From assembly GCA_024195265.1 (NCBI GenBank), contig JAJLRJ010000010.1:4188135-4252134 (forward strand): DNA of 64,000 nt, given 5' to 3'. The stretch is from Dendrophyllia cribrosa. Lineage: Eukaryota > Cnidaria > Anthozoa > Scleractinia > Dendrophylliidae. Positions 45,301 through 54,375 of this stretch are shown one piece after another. A program made the translations under genes and the position numbers. Positions within the stretch are counted from its first letter, which is position 1, and the number at the start of each line of letters is the position of its first letter. The notes under the pieces were generated by a model. The model made no database searches. It saw only the letters and a list, made by a program, of their open reading frames with translations, and was not told the origin of the DNA.

Positions 45301-48300
45301 ATTTGGGCAAATTAACCAATAACGACTCAGATCGGTAGCGGTGGGACCAATCAGAAATCTAGAAAATCATTATCGAGAGGTAAAAATTTACTAATTATTA
45401 TTATTTGTGTTACGATTGTGCACTTTCTGTTCATAGCTTTTCATGTACACTTTTGGTTTCTTGTCTTCCGGCTACTCCAACTTAAGGTTGTAAACAATAA
45501 CGAAGCAAACCAGCGTTACTGAAGTGTCACGACACCATCTCCTACAACCCTCATTACATTGCTAATGTTCACTTTAGGTATATTTCACACACAGAAGAAT
45601 CACTGGCTTCCTTGTGGTACAGCCTTCATTTATAAAACATTCAATAGTAACAACATGGTTTGCAGGAACGATGACTGAATGAAAGGAGTAACTTCTATGT
45701 CAGACATCTGACTTATCTTGTTTTAAATATACCATAAAACTTTCTTACCATGCGCATGAGCATAGGCTACTTGGAGCCTCTTGTTCATATTACAATGGCT
45801 GTTAATTTTTCTCTGAGTAATGTGTAAAGTTAAGGCAAAATGGTCCACTACTGCTGGAGCTTAACCCTTTAACACACCCAAGAGAGTCAAACATAAAAAT
45901 TCACGGAAAATCCCAAATTTCATTCTATAAAAATATTGAAAAATGAATGGTACCATGCAGAAGTACTGCCAAAGTGGATTCATTTAAATGGTCACACCAT
46001 AGGATTTTGTCCACAGACTCAAAAGTTAGAACAACACAACATGTCTCCATAATTGACTCTGGGAGTGAAAGGGTTAACTCAGTTTCTGCAGCAGGAACTA
46101 CAAAGTTTTGTAAAGATTGCTAGAAAACTGACGAAGATATGAAATTTTGAAACTGAGCATTTTTACAAAGAAATGTATGGTGGACGGGCATAGATTGCCC
46201 GTCCAGCCTCGTTTTCGTGTTTTTCCCATACATTTCTTTGTAAACATTAGGCCAGAGTACAAAGTTTCAAAAGTTCATATCTCCATCAGTGTACGAGCAA
46301 TCTTTACGAAACTTTACAGTTTTACTAATATTGATGTGCTTAATTTGATACTGGACTCTTTTCTTCATTAAATTAAATATATTTTCATGCCATGCTAGTG
46401 TGATATTGGTGTATTGGAGCACAAAAATGACTTAGCTTTTGTCATGATAGTCTTCTTAAGTCATCGCATTTGATTCCAAAAAGATTACAATAAGAATTTA
46501 TACTGTTTGTAAATAAACATTTATTTTGCTGTAGAAGGCTCTCTTGATTCGAAAATGCTACGTGTGATGTAAAATTGCCCTATGATGCATTGCAAACTGC
46601 AAAACATCCATAGGATGTGATGTATGATAATGGTTGTGTCTCAGGGAAAATCCAAAATGGCAGATGTCTGACCCAGTTTTGTAAAATGTCCGGTCAAAAT
46701 GGAAGCTTGAAAGGACACATGTTCTTCTAAGAAAGAATAATTATTTCCAGCACTGGCTACTCCCTAGCATTAAGGTGGCTCCATATAGTTATTGGCCAGT
46801 CTTCCAAATAAAATATGCACCATCTTTTTGCTGTCTTTCAAGAGTTTTGTTTCACAATACTAGGCATAATATACACATACACGTAGCTTAGGCTTTCTTG
46901 TTTACGAAGAAGTCTAATTTGGCAGTCTTGTCTTGTTACCATGGCAACCAATGATTGAGTTTTTGGGCTTGTTGCTCAAGGGCAGCAAACCTCTTAACAG
47001 ATTTTCTCGGTTTTTACACGGTAAATATTCACGATTTTTGGTGAAACAGAAGAAACATTCAGTAAGTCTAATCTAACAAAGCCATAAAAAAAACCAGTAC
47101 ACAATTTTCGGCAATGTACTCACTTTTCGTTTTTTACGTTCATTGGGTTTGTGTATGTAAAAAATTGTTGTCTTTTTATGTGATCGAGAACCAAAAAAAT
47201 CCAACCAATTTGTCAATAATCATAAAAATTTACAGTGTGGAATGCGCGCAATTAACGTTTTAGTTACTGTAAAAATCTCTTTATTTTTGTGACATCAAAA
47301 TAAACAAGCGCGCGCTTGCGCCATTTTTGTGCCCATGCCTCGCGCGCCAAAAAAAAAACTATATGGAGCCACCTTGAGGCACTAAACTGATATGGAAAAA
47401 CAGTACAACCCTATTCCAAGCATTTTCCTAAACATTCCTTGTTGGGTGCTGTGTTAGCTTATACTCACAGTTCTTTATTTTGTTCTTCTATTGACTAAGT
47501 GAATCTGGAAGCCAATCGAATGAGTCGGCAGTCACAACGACCAGCGTCACAACAACAGAGTCACCAGCTGTCACTCAAAGTGCACCAGTGTCGCCAAACA
47601 AAATCAAGAGAGAACCGTCCAGTGAAGCAGCACCTACTTCAAGTGCGGCAACTACAACTGTGTTGAATGGGAATATCCCAGCAGCTCCATCACCTTTACT
47701 GGCAAATATGACAACAAGCAGTGATGCAGCATCACCAAGAAAGAAACCAAGAAAGCAGAATGTGTAAGTACAGTCAACTGTATCAAAGTGGACTGCACCT
47801 CTGTAAGGCAGACACCTCTAAGGCAGATGCCTCTCTAAGATGTATACCTCTCTAAGGCGGCATCTCTCTAAGGCGGACACCTCTCTAAGGCGGACACCTC
47901 TCTAAGGCGGATACCTCTCTAAGGCAGACACCTCTCTGATCTAAGGCAGACACCTCTCTCTCTAAGGCAGACACCTCTTTAAGGCAGACACCTCTAAGGT
48001 GGGCATCTCTAAGGCGGACACCTCTAAGCCGGACACCTCTAAGGCAGACACCTCTCTAAGATGGACACCCCTGTAAGGCAGACACCTCTAAGATGGACAC
48101 CCCTATAAGGCAGACACCTCTAAGATGGACACCCCTGTAAGGCAGATACCTCTAAGATGGACACCCCTATAAGGCAGACACCTCTAAGATGGACACCCCT
48201 ATAAGGCAGACACCTCTCTAAGGTGGACATCAGTGGTTGACTGCTCCCAGGCAGATCTCACTTGTTTATCTGTAATCAAGCTTTTAGCCAGCAGGGTGTC

Positions 48301-51300
48301 CAGACGTCCCGTGGACGCCCAATTTTTTTTAAGAAATTCATGAGAATTGCACCTAATCCTTTAAAACTTTATGATGGGAAATATCTTCTGCAATCAGGAC
48401 ATCCACTTTTCAATTTCTGGCTAAAAGCCTGTCTGTAATTAAACTTTGTATAATGTATACACCTCTCTGAGGTGAACAGCTTCAGCTGGTCCCTCACTTC
48501 CACTATATACTTTGTATAAGATGAGTTTTGGGGTTGATCAGAAGGTTTCTCTGAAAGGTTTACAATTATGCATCATACTACATGAAGTACATCACGGATG
48601 TTAAGCATGAATTGTCGAATTAGTGAGACATCAGGGCTACTTCGCGAATCAAGAAAGCATGCATTGTGGACCTATTTTAACAACAGCTGGAAAATTCTGT
48701 CCATACATGTAAGTAGGCAATGAAGAGAGGTTCACATATAGTAACATTCTACGTATTTATTCTTATGTTTCATTCTGAAGAAGTCATATTTTTGTTGATT
48801 GCAGCATCGCCACAGAAGACAAGTATGGAAGTAGTGTAACCATGGAGCCTGATTCTCCAACAGATGACGACAAGAAACCAAAACCAGAAGAAGGTATACT
48901 ACCAAATGAACACTTGTTTTGACATTTAACATGCTAGAGGGAATTTGCAAAAACTTTGCTAAACTAATTGCTAACTATTGACTAGAGTTCACGCTCTAGA
49001 TAGATAGATAGATAGATAATCTTTATTTAAACACGGTAAAAATTCGTCAGCTAAAAATCATTATAATACTAACACAAAGCAATAAACTAATATTAAAAAA
49101 TATCTATATATGAAGAATTTAATAAATAATAAAAAGCTGCTTTCCACGAATGCCGTGCCTTATAGTTCCCCTATATTCCTGTGTCTTCGTTGAGATTGAT
49201 CGTTCAATTTGTTTAGCTGCCATCTTGAACGTCATGGAGCAATAAAAACTGGGGAGAGTTAAAAAAAAAAGAGCTCAGGGGATGTGTGAAGAGTGAAGTT
49301 AGCATGCGATGAAGAGCCAGGAAAAAATCTTTTTCTTTCCCCTCCCCATCTGATGTCCTTTGCTTGAGGACTTTATTGTTCATGCCGTCATCTAACTGTT
49401 GAATATTTAATCCAATGAGAGTGTGTTCAGTCCTATTCCTGAAATTCCTGATCAAGAAAAGATGGCTAATAACCACTCCTGGTTGGTGAAAGTATTCAAC
49501 AGTCAGATGTTGTAAGAACAAGCCCTCAAACAAAGAACATCAATGAGGCGAGGAGGGAGTGAATGCGAGCAAGCGACCTGAGACCATCTGAGAATCAGGA
49601 CCCAGTTGTTCGAAAGCCGATTAACGCTAATCCCGGATTAAAAGTTAACCGAGGATTTCATTTCCTGTTTTTAAAATGTTTTCAAAAGGTCATTTATAGC
49701 TACTAGTAAAGACAAGTTAAAGTCGAAACTGAAGGGCAGAAAACTTTGGAAATTTTTTAATTGTTAAGTTATTTAACTGGATTCAAAATTGACGCTAATC
49801 CTGGGTTAGCTTAATCGTGCTTTGAACAACCCAGCCCAGACAAGGCCATCTGTAGCCAAAGACACTTACAGTTTCAGTTTTCACATTGGACCAGTATTTT
49901 TAGATTTTCCTTGATGGCTTTTCAAAGTGATATTAAACTCATCGTCAGTAGATGACCTTTGAAGCTGGTGCTAGAAAGTTGGTGGGGGGCCTTATGCGAT
50001 TTCAAAGCAAGCAGGGAGGTATCCATGGCAACCCTGAGAGCGGGAACCACCTCTACGTGCAGCCCCACCAGGGCACCGTCACACTGATAAATCAGTGGAA
50101 AACTACTTACGTAACCACATACTTACCCAAATCCACCAAGGCTGACAATGGGCGGGAGGGGCGGGGCAAGACTCCACGCAGATTCGCTTAACAGCACAGC
50201 AATGGTTCCGCAACAAGTGGCTCGAATGCGATGCGATGAAAATGTAATGCAAGACACAAATAAGACTAGCTAAAAAACCCACAATACGTCGCACAGGACA
50301 TGTACTGTCACAAAGCAAACTACTGACTGCATAGACTCGATTTTAACTTTGCCTAAATTGCATTTAGCCACATATAAATGCTTACAGTCCCTTGAATTTA
50401 AGTTCAGTGTTGCCCTACATGCCACCTGGCATAATGGGCATGAGTGAGTGAGAGTTATGTATTGCTGTTGTAAGTGGAAATATTAAGAGCTTTATATTTT
50501 CTTTTTTCCAACAGCGGATGAAGATTTGAAGTTCATATTACTAAAGAGACCTAAGATCTCTATCGTCGCTAACTACAAAATCAACACCAAGGCGGCACAC
50601 AACCACTTCCAGCGGTATTCAGATGTGAAGGTCAAAGGTCAGCAAAAACCTGAAATTCTTGATGTTATAACTTGCTCCCTACCTTTCTTATTACAAACTA
50701 GAAAGTTTTGCACTACAGTCAAACCTATATTGAGCAGTGACCCTCTTTTAAGTGGTCAGTTGAAAATGTCCCTGAAAGTTTTCACCCTTAGTATTAAATA
50801 ACTGTAAACCTGACCTCTATTAAGCAGTCACCTCTATTAACATTTTTAAAAGTGGTCACGGCCACCTTTTCCTGTAGTCTAACAAGTTATTTTTATTTCC
50901 TTCACCTGTATCGAATAGTCACTTTGTTAAAGAAAACCATACAAATATACATTATTATCAATATACGCAGCCAAATAAGAAACTGCCTTCGAGAAAACAC
51001 GCGTGAGTGGCGGGCGATATTGAATTTGACGGGCTGCAAACGCATTTACGGCCCTGTTTCTGTTAAACATTTTTTTCTTATTAAATGAATTTGTACGATT
51101 TGGCCTTGAGTATTGATAATAATGATAATCACATGACTTTTGTCGGGCATATAGTTTATTTGTGTCCCTCGTAGCATCATTTGCACCCTCGCTCCGCTCG
51201 GGCGCAAATGATGCTACTCGGGCCACAAATAAACTATATGCTCTCCAAAAGTCATGTGATTGTCCTATTAAAGATGGCTCACTGGTAAATTTCTCAGTCA

Positions 51301-54201
51301 TGCATAGAAGTATAAAACGCTTTGTTGACAATGTGGAGTAAACTTTTATGTCTAAAGAAACCGTAGGGCCGCATAGACCAAGCTCAAACCAATTACAAGT
51401 TTATTATTATATTATTAAATATTAATATTATAATCCAATACACTAACAACCAGACTGTGGTTCAGTGTCCTCGTTTTGCTTAGGAGAATTGGGGTGAAAT
51501 TATGTAATAAATACTTTTTGTCTTCTCTTCAGAAGAGAGAAAGCCTTCAATTCAAGAAATAGCCAGTCAGAAAGGAATTGTACAGAGAGCCAATGGCTGG
51601 CGGGTCCAGCACATCGCAGGACAGATAGACGAACTGGTGAGTTGTTGAAAAATTCACAGTGTTTACTTCAATTTGTCGATGTTTTGATGACTGTCACTAC
51701 TGTAGTTGGTGTGAAAAACCAATGCTGTACTTGGACCGCCTTTTGGTCACTTGCAATAAATTCCAAGAGTGTCCAAAAGAAGACTTAACAGGGAAAAAAA
51801 CTGCCAAACTCCATTTTGTAAAAATGATGAAAATCAAACAGTACCACAGGAAAGAGCTGACGAAGAGGTTTTATTCCAATGGTCACACTTAGGATTTCAT
51901 CCACAGACTCAAAAGTTAGAACCACCTTGTACAGCATAACAAACAGTACCACAGGAAAGTACTGCTCAATAGCTTTCATTTGAATGATCACACTTTAGGA
52001 TTTCATCCACAGACTCAAAAGTTAGAACCATTTTGTATAGCATAATAAACAGCACCACAGGAAAGTACTGCTCAGTAGCTTTCATTTGATCACGCTTTAG
52101 GATTTCATCCAGTCTCAAAAGTTAGAATCACCTTGTACAGCATAACAAACAGTACCACAGGAAAGTACTGCTCAGTAGCTTTCATTTGATCACACTTTCT
52201 AAAGGATTTCATCCAGTCTCAAAAGTTAAAACCACCTTGTGCAGCATTAATAATTAAGTACTGCTCAATAGCTTTCATTTGAATGATCACACTGTAGGAT
52301 TTCATCCACAGCCTCAAAAGTTAGAACCACCTTGTACAGCATAATAAACAGTGCCACAGGAAAGGACTGCTCAGTAGCTTTCATTTGATCACACTTTCTA
52401 AAGGATTTCATCCAGTCTCAAAAGTTAGAACCACCTTGTGCAGCATAATAAACAGTACCACAGGAAAGGACTGCTCAATAGCTTTCATTTGAATGATCAT
52501 ACTTGACAAAAACTCAACACCTAACGTTATGTATCACATCCCACTTTCAGATAGCTGCTGAACAGGAGGTAGTAAAAAAGATGGGAGAGTTTCGAGAGAA
52601 AATCCCAAAAGTCAAACCTGGCCAGAAAACAAAATTTCAGGATGATTTAGGGATGCTAAACGAGCTTCTTCAGGTGAGGCACTTTTTATTTTTCTAGAAG
52701 CAGATCAGTTTTCAAGTGAGTGTTGTAAAACCAAAACCAAAGTAATTACTCTGGCCAATCACAGCAGACGCAGACAATCCAATGAACCAATCAGAGCTCG
52801 AAGCAAATACATGTCGCGGCGCCAAGCGCGGGAAAACGCGTGCGAGCAAGTCACGATTGGTTTTGGTTTTACTTCTGATTGGTTGAGAAAGTGGCGCGAG
52901 TTTTTTTAGCCAATCACAAGGCGTATCATTGCAAGACCAAAGCATTTAACACTCAATTGAAAAACCACTCTAGCTATGTTAGGTGACTATTACTATTTTC
53001 CTACACCACCGAACTTCCTGCCCAGATTAGCTATTGCTTTCCACGGGATGTTTGATTAGGTGAACAGTCGTGAAATATAAAATCGTTTTTATTTATTTTT
53101 TTACCTTCGCTTTTGAGCAGCAGGTAAAGGATTTCAGGATCGATATGTTTTTATTGTTTCTTTATTTTTATATTTATCAGCATCAAATGTTCTTTTGCAG
53201 GGTAATATTCAAAGATCACAGCTAGTTGTTGAACAGCTTGGAGATTCAAGGAAATCTGTGGTTAAGGTAAACTTAGTAATTAATTTTGAGATTCAAGTAG
53301 AAAAGCCGCCTCATCACACACGGGTGGTTTTCATGTCATCTGCTCACGAAATAGAAAATGCTTTTCACGTTTCTAGAAGTGGAAGTTCGGGAGCACAAGG
53401 AAATTTGCAGAAGCATGAGTCATTGGAGAGTGTTTTCAGAAGTTAGTAGCGAGAACACCTACCAAAACCCTTCGCCGTCTACATGTACTTGCTACGAAGT
53501 TTGATTCGTTCACTGGATTGTCTGCATCTGTTGTGATTGGTCAGAGTATAGAGCAGTTTTCAATTGAGTGTCGTAAAACCAAAACCAAAGTAATTACTCT
53601 GACCAATCACAGCAGTCGTAAACAATCCAATGAACCAATCAGAGCTCGAAGCAATTACATGTCGGCGGCGCCAAGCGCGGGAAAACGCGTGCGAGCAAGT
53701 CACGATTGGTTTTGGTTTTACTTCTGATTGGTTGAGAAAGTGGCGCGAGATTTTTTAGCCAATCACAAAGCGTAGCAATGCAAAACCAAAGAAATTGTGT
53801 AATTACTTTCGACACTCAATTGAAAACTGCTCTATACTTCGGCTTTGGTTTAACGACACTCAACTGTAAACTGCTTTTCACTCTGGCAGTTTAATGAACC
53901 AATCAGAACTCGAAGCAAATACATGTAGCCGGCGCCAAGCGCGGGAAAACGCGTGCGAGCAAGTCACGATTGGTTCGTGTTTTACGCCTGATTGGTTGAA
54001 AAAGGTGGCGTGATTTTTTTAACCAATCACAAAGCGTAGTAATGCAAAACCGAAGTAAACACGAGTTACTTTCCACACTCAATTGAAAACCACTTTATTT
54101 CCTTTTCATTTTCTGAACAGGTTTTGGATCACAGAAAGCGTGTTATAGAAATAATCCAGAAACAGATGAACAAGCGCCAGGTCAAGAAGAAGAGTCAATA
54201 G
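30301..54201 (+). CDS. SAP130: SAP130, Sin3A-associated protein (16 exons, 899 aa)
   Basis: Exons: 30301-30418, 34663-34727, 35642-36508, 39275-39398, 40001-40028, 41032-41129, 42171-42377, 43336-43540, 44454-44591, 47500-47763, 48805-48893, 50515-50637, 51533-51636, 52551-52673, 53201-53266 and 54121-54201, total 2700 nt with phase kept. The N-terminal two thirds are Ser/Thr/Pro/Ala-rich, with NRPIAPASGTL early and an alanine run in exon 7. SPRPSILRK (558-566) is a SAP130 hallmark. PRKKPRKQNVIATED and the C-terminal domain (735-899: NHFQRYSDVKVK, EIASQKGIVQRANGW, LNELLQGNIQRSQLVVEQL, VVKVLDHKKRV) match vertebrate SAP130. SAP130 scaffolds the Sin3A-HDAC corepressor in the nucleus; its C-terminus contacts Sin3A. 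Human SAP130 is about 1050 aa, and the variable N-terminal part is shorter here. Intron 1 (4.2 kb) is packed with MITEs. Confidence 0.93.
30755..31410. mobile_element. TTAA-flanked MITE in SAP130 intron 1
   Basis: Ends GGACGTTCGCGCGAA and TTAGCGCGAACGTCC, flanked by TTAA at 30751-30754 and 31411-31414. Contains two GGGGGTCACCGAC phrases and GCGCGC-rich DNA near the right end. Confidence 0.82.
31730..32375. mobile_element. Second TTAA-flanked MITE in SAP130 intron 1
   Basis: Ends GGAGGCTCGAAAGGGTTTTC and GAAACCCTTTCGAGCCTCC, flanked by TTAA at 31726-31729 and 32376-32379. Sub-terminal GCGCGC-rich DNA resembles the neighbour at 30755-31410, but the ends differ. It includes an inner inverted repeat around CAGATTTTTTTC. 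Confidence 0.85.
32533..32880. mobile_element. TA-flanked hairpin MITE
   Basis: GACCCTTCCACGGTTTTTTC mirrors GAAAAAACCGTGGAAGGGTC with TA on both sides. The arms match over about 150 bases each, meeting at a C/G-rich centre (GCTGGGGGGCAC). Confidence 0.88.
32890..33560. other. SAP130 intron 1: little recognised
   Basis: Only a G-rich tract at about 33090-33137 stands out. Confidence 0.4.
33569..33843. mobile_element. Hairpin MITE
   Basis: GAAGGGGTGAGTGGAATAAA mirrors TTTATTCCACTCACCCCTTC. The arms pair over most of the 275 bp, centred on GGCCTTATTCCAGTTTGGGA near 33700. Confidence 0.88.
34258..34350. mobile_element. Right half of the GTTGTGGTTCAAATTT MITE family
   Basis: AATCTGAGACAAAA, AAACTGGTTTAAAAATTTC and AACCACAACATC match the right arm of the complete hairpin at 63237-63393. 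Confidence 0.65.
35125..35217. mobile_element. Right end of the GGGACGGACCATT transposon family
   Basis: AAAAATAAAATGGTCCATCCC matches the right terminus of the element at 14715-15680. Only the C-rich subterminal part precedes it. Confidence 0.6.
35218..35378. mobile_element. Minisatellite MITE, short copy
   Basis: CAAATGAAACCTCTTTGGAA, GTACTTTTGTATGGTACC and GGCACTCTTGAGAGTTAAAG are one unit and the terminus of the 88-bp family in reverse orientation. Confidence 0.75.
36540..36720. repeat. Imperfect tandem duplication of about 110 bp
   Basis: GACTCAATGTCGTGCATGAA (36580) recurs as AACTCAATGTTATGCATGAA (36682), each followed by ATATTC and TAGTTTGCAA. Confidence 0.65.
37311..37641. mobile_element. 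MITE with GGGGTGGCGAA ends and TCTCGGA reiterations
   Basis: GGGGTGGCGAATGG on the left answers AATTCGCCACCCC on the right. The interior repeats GTCTCGGA/GTCTCGAA about eight times. Confidence 0.7.
37680..38260. repeat. Interspersed repeat (GGCGGATGTCCGACC family), copy 1, nested in GACTATAG repeats
   Basis: About 37745-38135 carries GACTTAGC-like, TTGATTCCAAACACATCACA and AAAATGGCGGATGTCCGACC. The same order occurs at 46395-46735. On both sides are short repeats with GGCCACTTATGGGTAAGGC and CGCCTATAGTTACCTATGGG, so the repeat seems inserted into them. Confidence 0.65.
38369..39230. mobile_element. DNA transposon with TTACCGTATTTATTCGGTTA ends
   Basis: The right end TAACCGAATAAATATGGTAA is its complement with one mismatch. 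Subterminal GGGTGCGTCTTATAGCCGAG / GTGCGTCTTTTAACCG repeats. No transposase frame is seen. Confidence 0.8.
39520..39935 (+). mobile_element. SINE with CTTGGAACATGTG tail
   Basis: The head contains GGTTAGCTAAGTTAATAGA and a B-box-like GGTTTCAATCC. The tail reads GTAAAGCGCCTTGGAACATG followed by T-rich DNA. The head is about 65 bases before the body common to such SINEs. Confidence 0.6.
40204..40654. mobile_element. pogo-like MITE (CAGTAAAAACCCG ends)
   Basis: CAGTAAAAACCCGTAAGTAA and TTACTTGCGGGTTTTTACTG are inverted ends. TA follows on the right and CA precedes on the left. AGGTTCTTA-type repeats lie inside. Confidence 0.8.
41160..41660. repeat. Two copies of a CCCTACCCTATCCCAGAC repeat around poly-G
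   Basis: CCTACCCTATCCCAGACTTG at about 41302 and CCTACCCTATCCCAGACC at about 41622 each end a similar block. A G run lies at 41507-41521. Confidence 0.6.
42390..42765. mobile_element. Composite hairpin MITE of the GTTGTGGTTCAAATTT family
   Basis: GTTTGATTTTATTTTTCTC / CAAAAATCAAAC and CATGTTTCAGATGTACA / TGTACATCTGAAACATG are two nested palindromes. The right flank AAACTGGTTTAAAAAATTTT matches 63340-63370. Confidence 0.65.
42965..43267. mobile_element. Minisatellite MITE, two units, reverse orientation
   Basis: CCTTTCACCCCCAAAGTCAA at the left and GGGAATTAAAGGGTTAA at the right are its ends. Two 88-bp-type units lie between. It ends 69 bases before SAP130 exon 8. Confidence 0.82.
43640..44103. 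repeat. GTAAGCGACCAC repeats ending CTTGACTGTA
   Basis: At least six scattered copies of TAAGCGACCAC-like words. The end AGGAGGCTTGACTGTA has a CTG/TA terminus like Tc1/mariner-type elements. Confidence 0.55.
44690..45520. repeat. Direct repeats flanking a hairpin MITE
   Basis: A block of about 95 bp (GTGCACTTCCGG, TTTCTTGACTTCCGGCTA, TAAACAATAA) at 44690-44790 recurs at 45410-45505 with several changes. Between them are the MITE at 44792-44905 and unassigned DNA. Confidence 0.6.
44792..44905. mobile_element. Hairpin MITE
   Basis: AACAGTTATTCATC / GATGAATAACTGTT ends, with inner arms ATATGAGCTGATATATATAA / TTATATATCAGCTCATAT around a CGCGCCGCGCCG centre. Confidence 0.85.
45861..46077. mobile_element. 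Minisatellite MITE, complete single-unit copy
   Basis: The left end TTAACCCTTTAACACACCC and the right end GGGAGTGAAAGGGTTAA are inverted repeats. One 88-bp-type unit lies between. This copy best defines the limits of the family. Confidence 0.83.
46088..46328. mobile_element. Imperfect hairpin MITE
   Basis: TTGTAAAGATTGCTAG with GAAGATATGAA on the left mirrors TTCATATCTCCATCAG with AGCAATCTTTACG on the right. The centre is GGACGGGCATAGATTGCCCG. Confidence 0.75.
46395..46740. repeat. GGCGGATGTCCGACC family repeat, copy 2
   Basis: Same order of phrases as at 37745-38135 (ATTTGATTCCAAAAAGATTA, AAAATGGCAGATGTCTGACC, GAAAGGACACATGTTCTTCT). Confidence 0.7.
46772..47375. mobile_element. MITE with AAGGTGGCTCCATATAGTT ends
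   Basis: The right end AACTATATGGAGCCACCTT is an exact complement over 19 bp. No coding frame inside. Confidence 0.85.
47770..48250. repeat. CTCTAAGGCGGACAC minisatellite, over 20 copies
   Basis: A 15-25-bp unit varying between CTCTAAGGCAGACAC and TAAGATGGACACCCCT, starting 7 bases after SAP130 exon 10. The array opens with CAGTCAACTG. It is related to the 10310-10445 repeats in reverse. Confidence 0.9.
48995..49140 (-). mobile_element. LINE-like 3' tail with (TATC)n end
   Basis: The minus strand reads GACGAATTTTTACCGTGTTT, AAATAAAGAT, then (TATC)n. Build is as at 14540 and 29284. Confidence 0.5.
49600..49834. mobile_element. MITE with ACCCAGTTGTTCG ends, copy 2
   Basis: CCCAGTTGTTCGAAAGCCGA to TCGTGCTTTGAACAACCCAG. 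The interior shares AACTGGATTCAAAATTGACG and more with 18171-18337, with about 70 extra bases. Confidence 0.75.
50700..50875. repeat. CTATTAAGCAGTCACC repeats with a CAGTCAAACC end
   Basis: CAGTCAAACCTATATTGAGC, TTTTAAGTGGTCAGTTG and two CTCTATTAA copies form a degenerate short repeat. Confidence 0.5.
51125..51262. mobile_element. Hairpin MITE
   Basis: AATCACATGACTTTTGTCGG pairs with AAAAGTCATGTGATT. The inner arms GCATATAGTTTATTTGTG / CACAAATAAACTATATGC and TAGCATCATTTGC / GCAAATGATGCTA also pair. Confidence 0.85.
51830..52505. repeat. Minisatellite B array, reverse orientation
   Basis: Six to seven units with ACAGTACCACAGGAAAGTAC, TAGCTTTCATTTGA, AGGATTTCATCCA and AAAAGTTAGAACCACCTTGT, some shortened to about 85-90 bp. 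It fills most of SAP130 intron 13. Confidence 0.85.
52708..52975. mobile_element. CCAAT-rich MITE, copy 2
   Basis: CAGTTTTCAAGTGAGTGTTG to AACACTCAATTGAAAAACCA. The interior is as in copies 1, 3 and 4. It begins 35 bases after SAP130 exon 14. Confidence 0.82.
53549..53835. mobile_element. CCAAT-rich MITE, copy 3 (most complete)
   Basis: AGAGCAGTTTTCAATTGAGT and ACTCAATTGAAAACTGCTCT are perfect inverted ends. TA lies immediately outside both. Confidence 0.88.
53845..54100. mobile_element. CCAAT-rich MITE, copy 4 (internal loss at left)
   Basis: Begins with a rearranged end (ACGACACTCAACTGTAAACT), then resumes at AATGAACCAATCAGAACTCG and ends CACTCAATTGAAAACCAC, 25 bases before the last SAP130 exon. 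Confidence 0.78.
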
Positions 54202-54375
54202 CTCACTTGACTCGCAATATGTGCTTCAATAATGATATGAAAACACGGCCGGCCGGTTATTGTTGTACACTAATGCTGTATTGAAAACTTCTACCACTGA
54301 AGAAACGTTATGTCCTTTACAGAGCATTATCTGCAGGTAGTCAGTCGTTAGTTCATGTACCCGGATTTATCAATA

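Noticed and set aside
49952..50191. 79-codon frame starting MTFEAGARKLVGG
   Set aside because: Lies inside SAP130 intron 11, no recognisable domain, and not joined by splice sites in phase.
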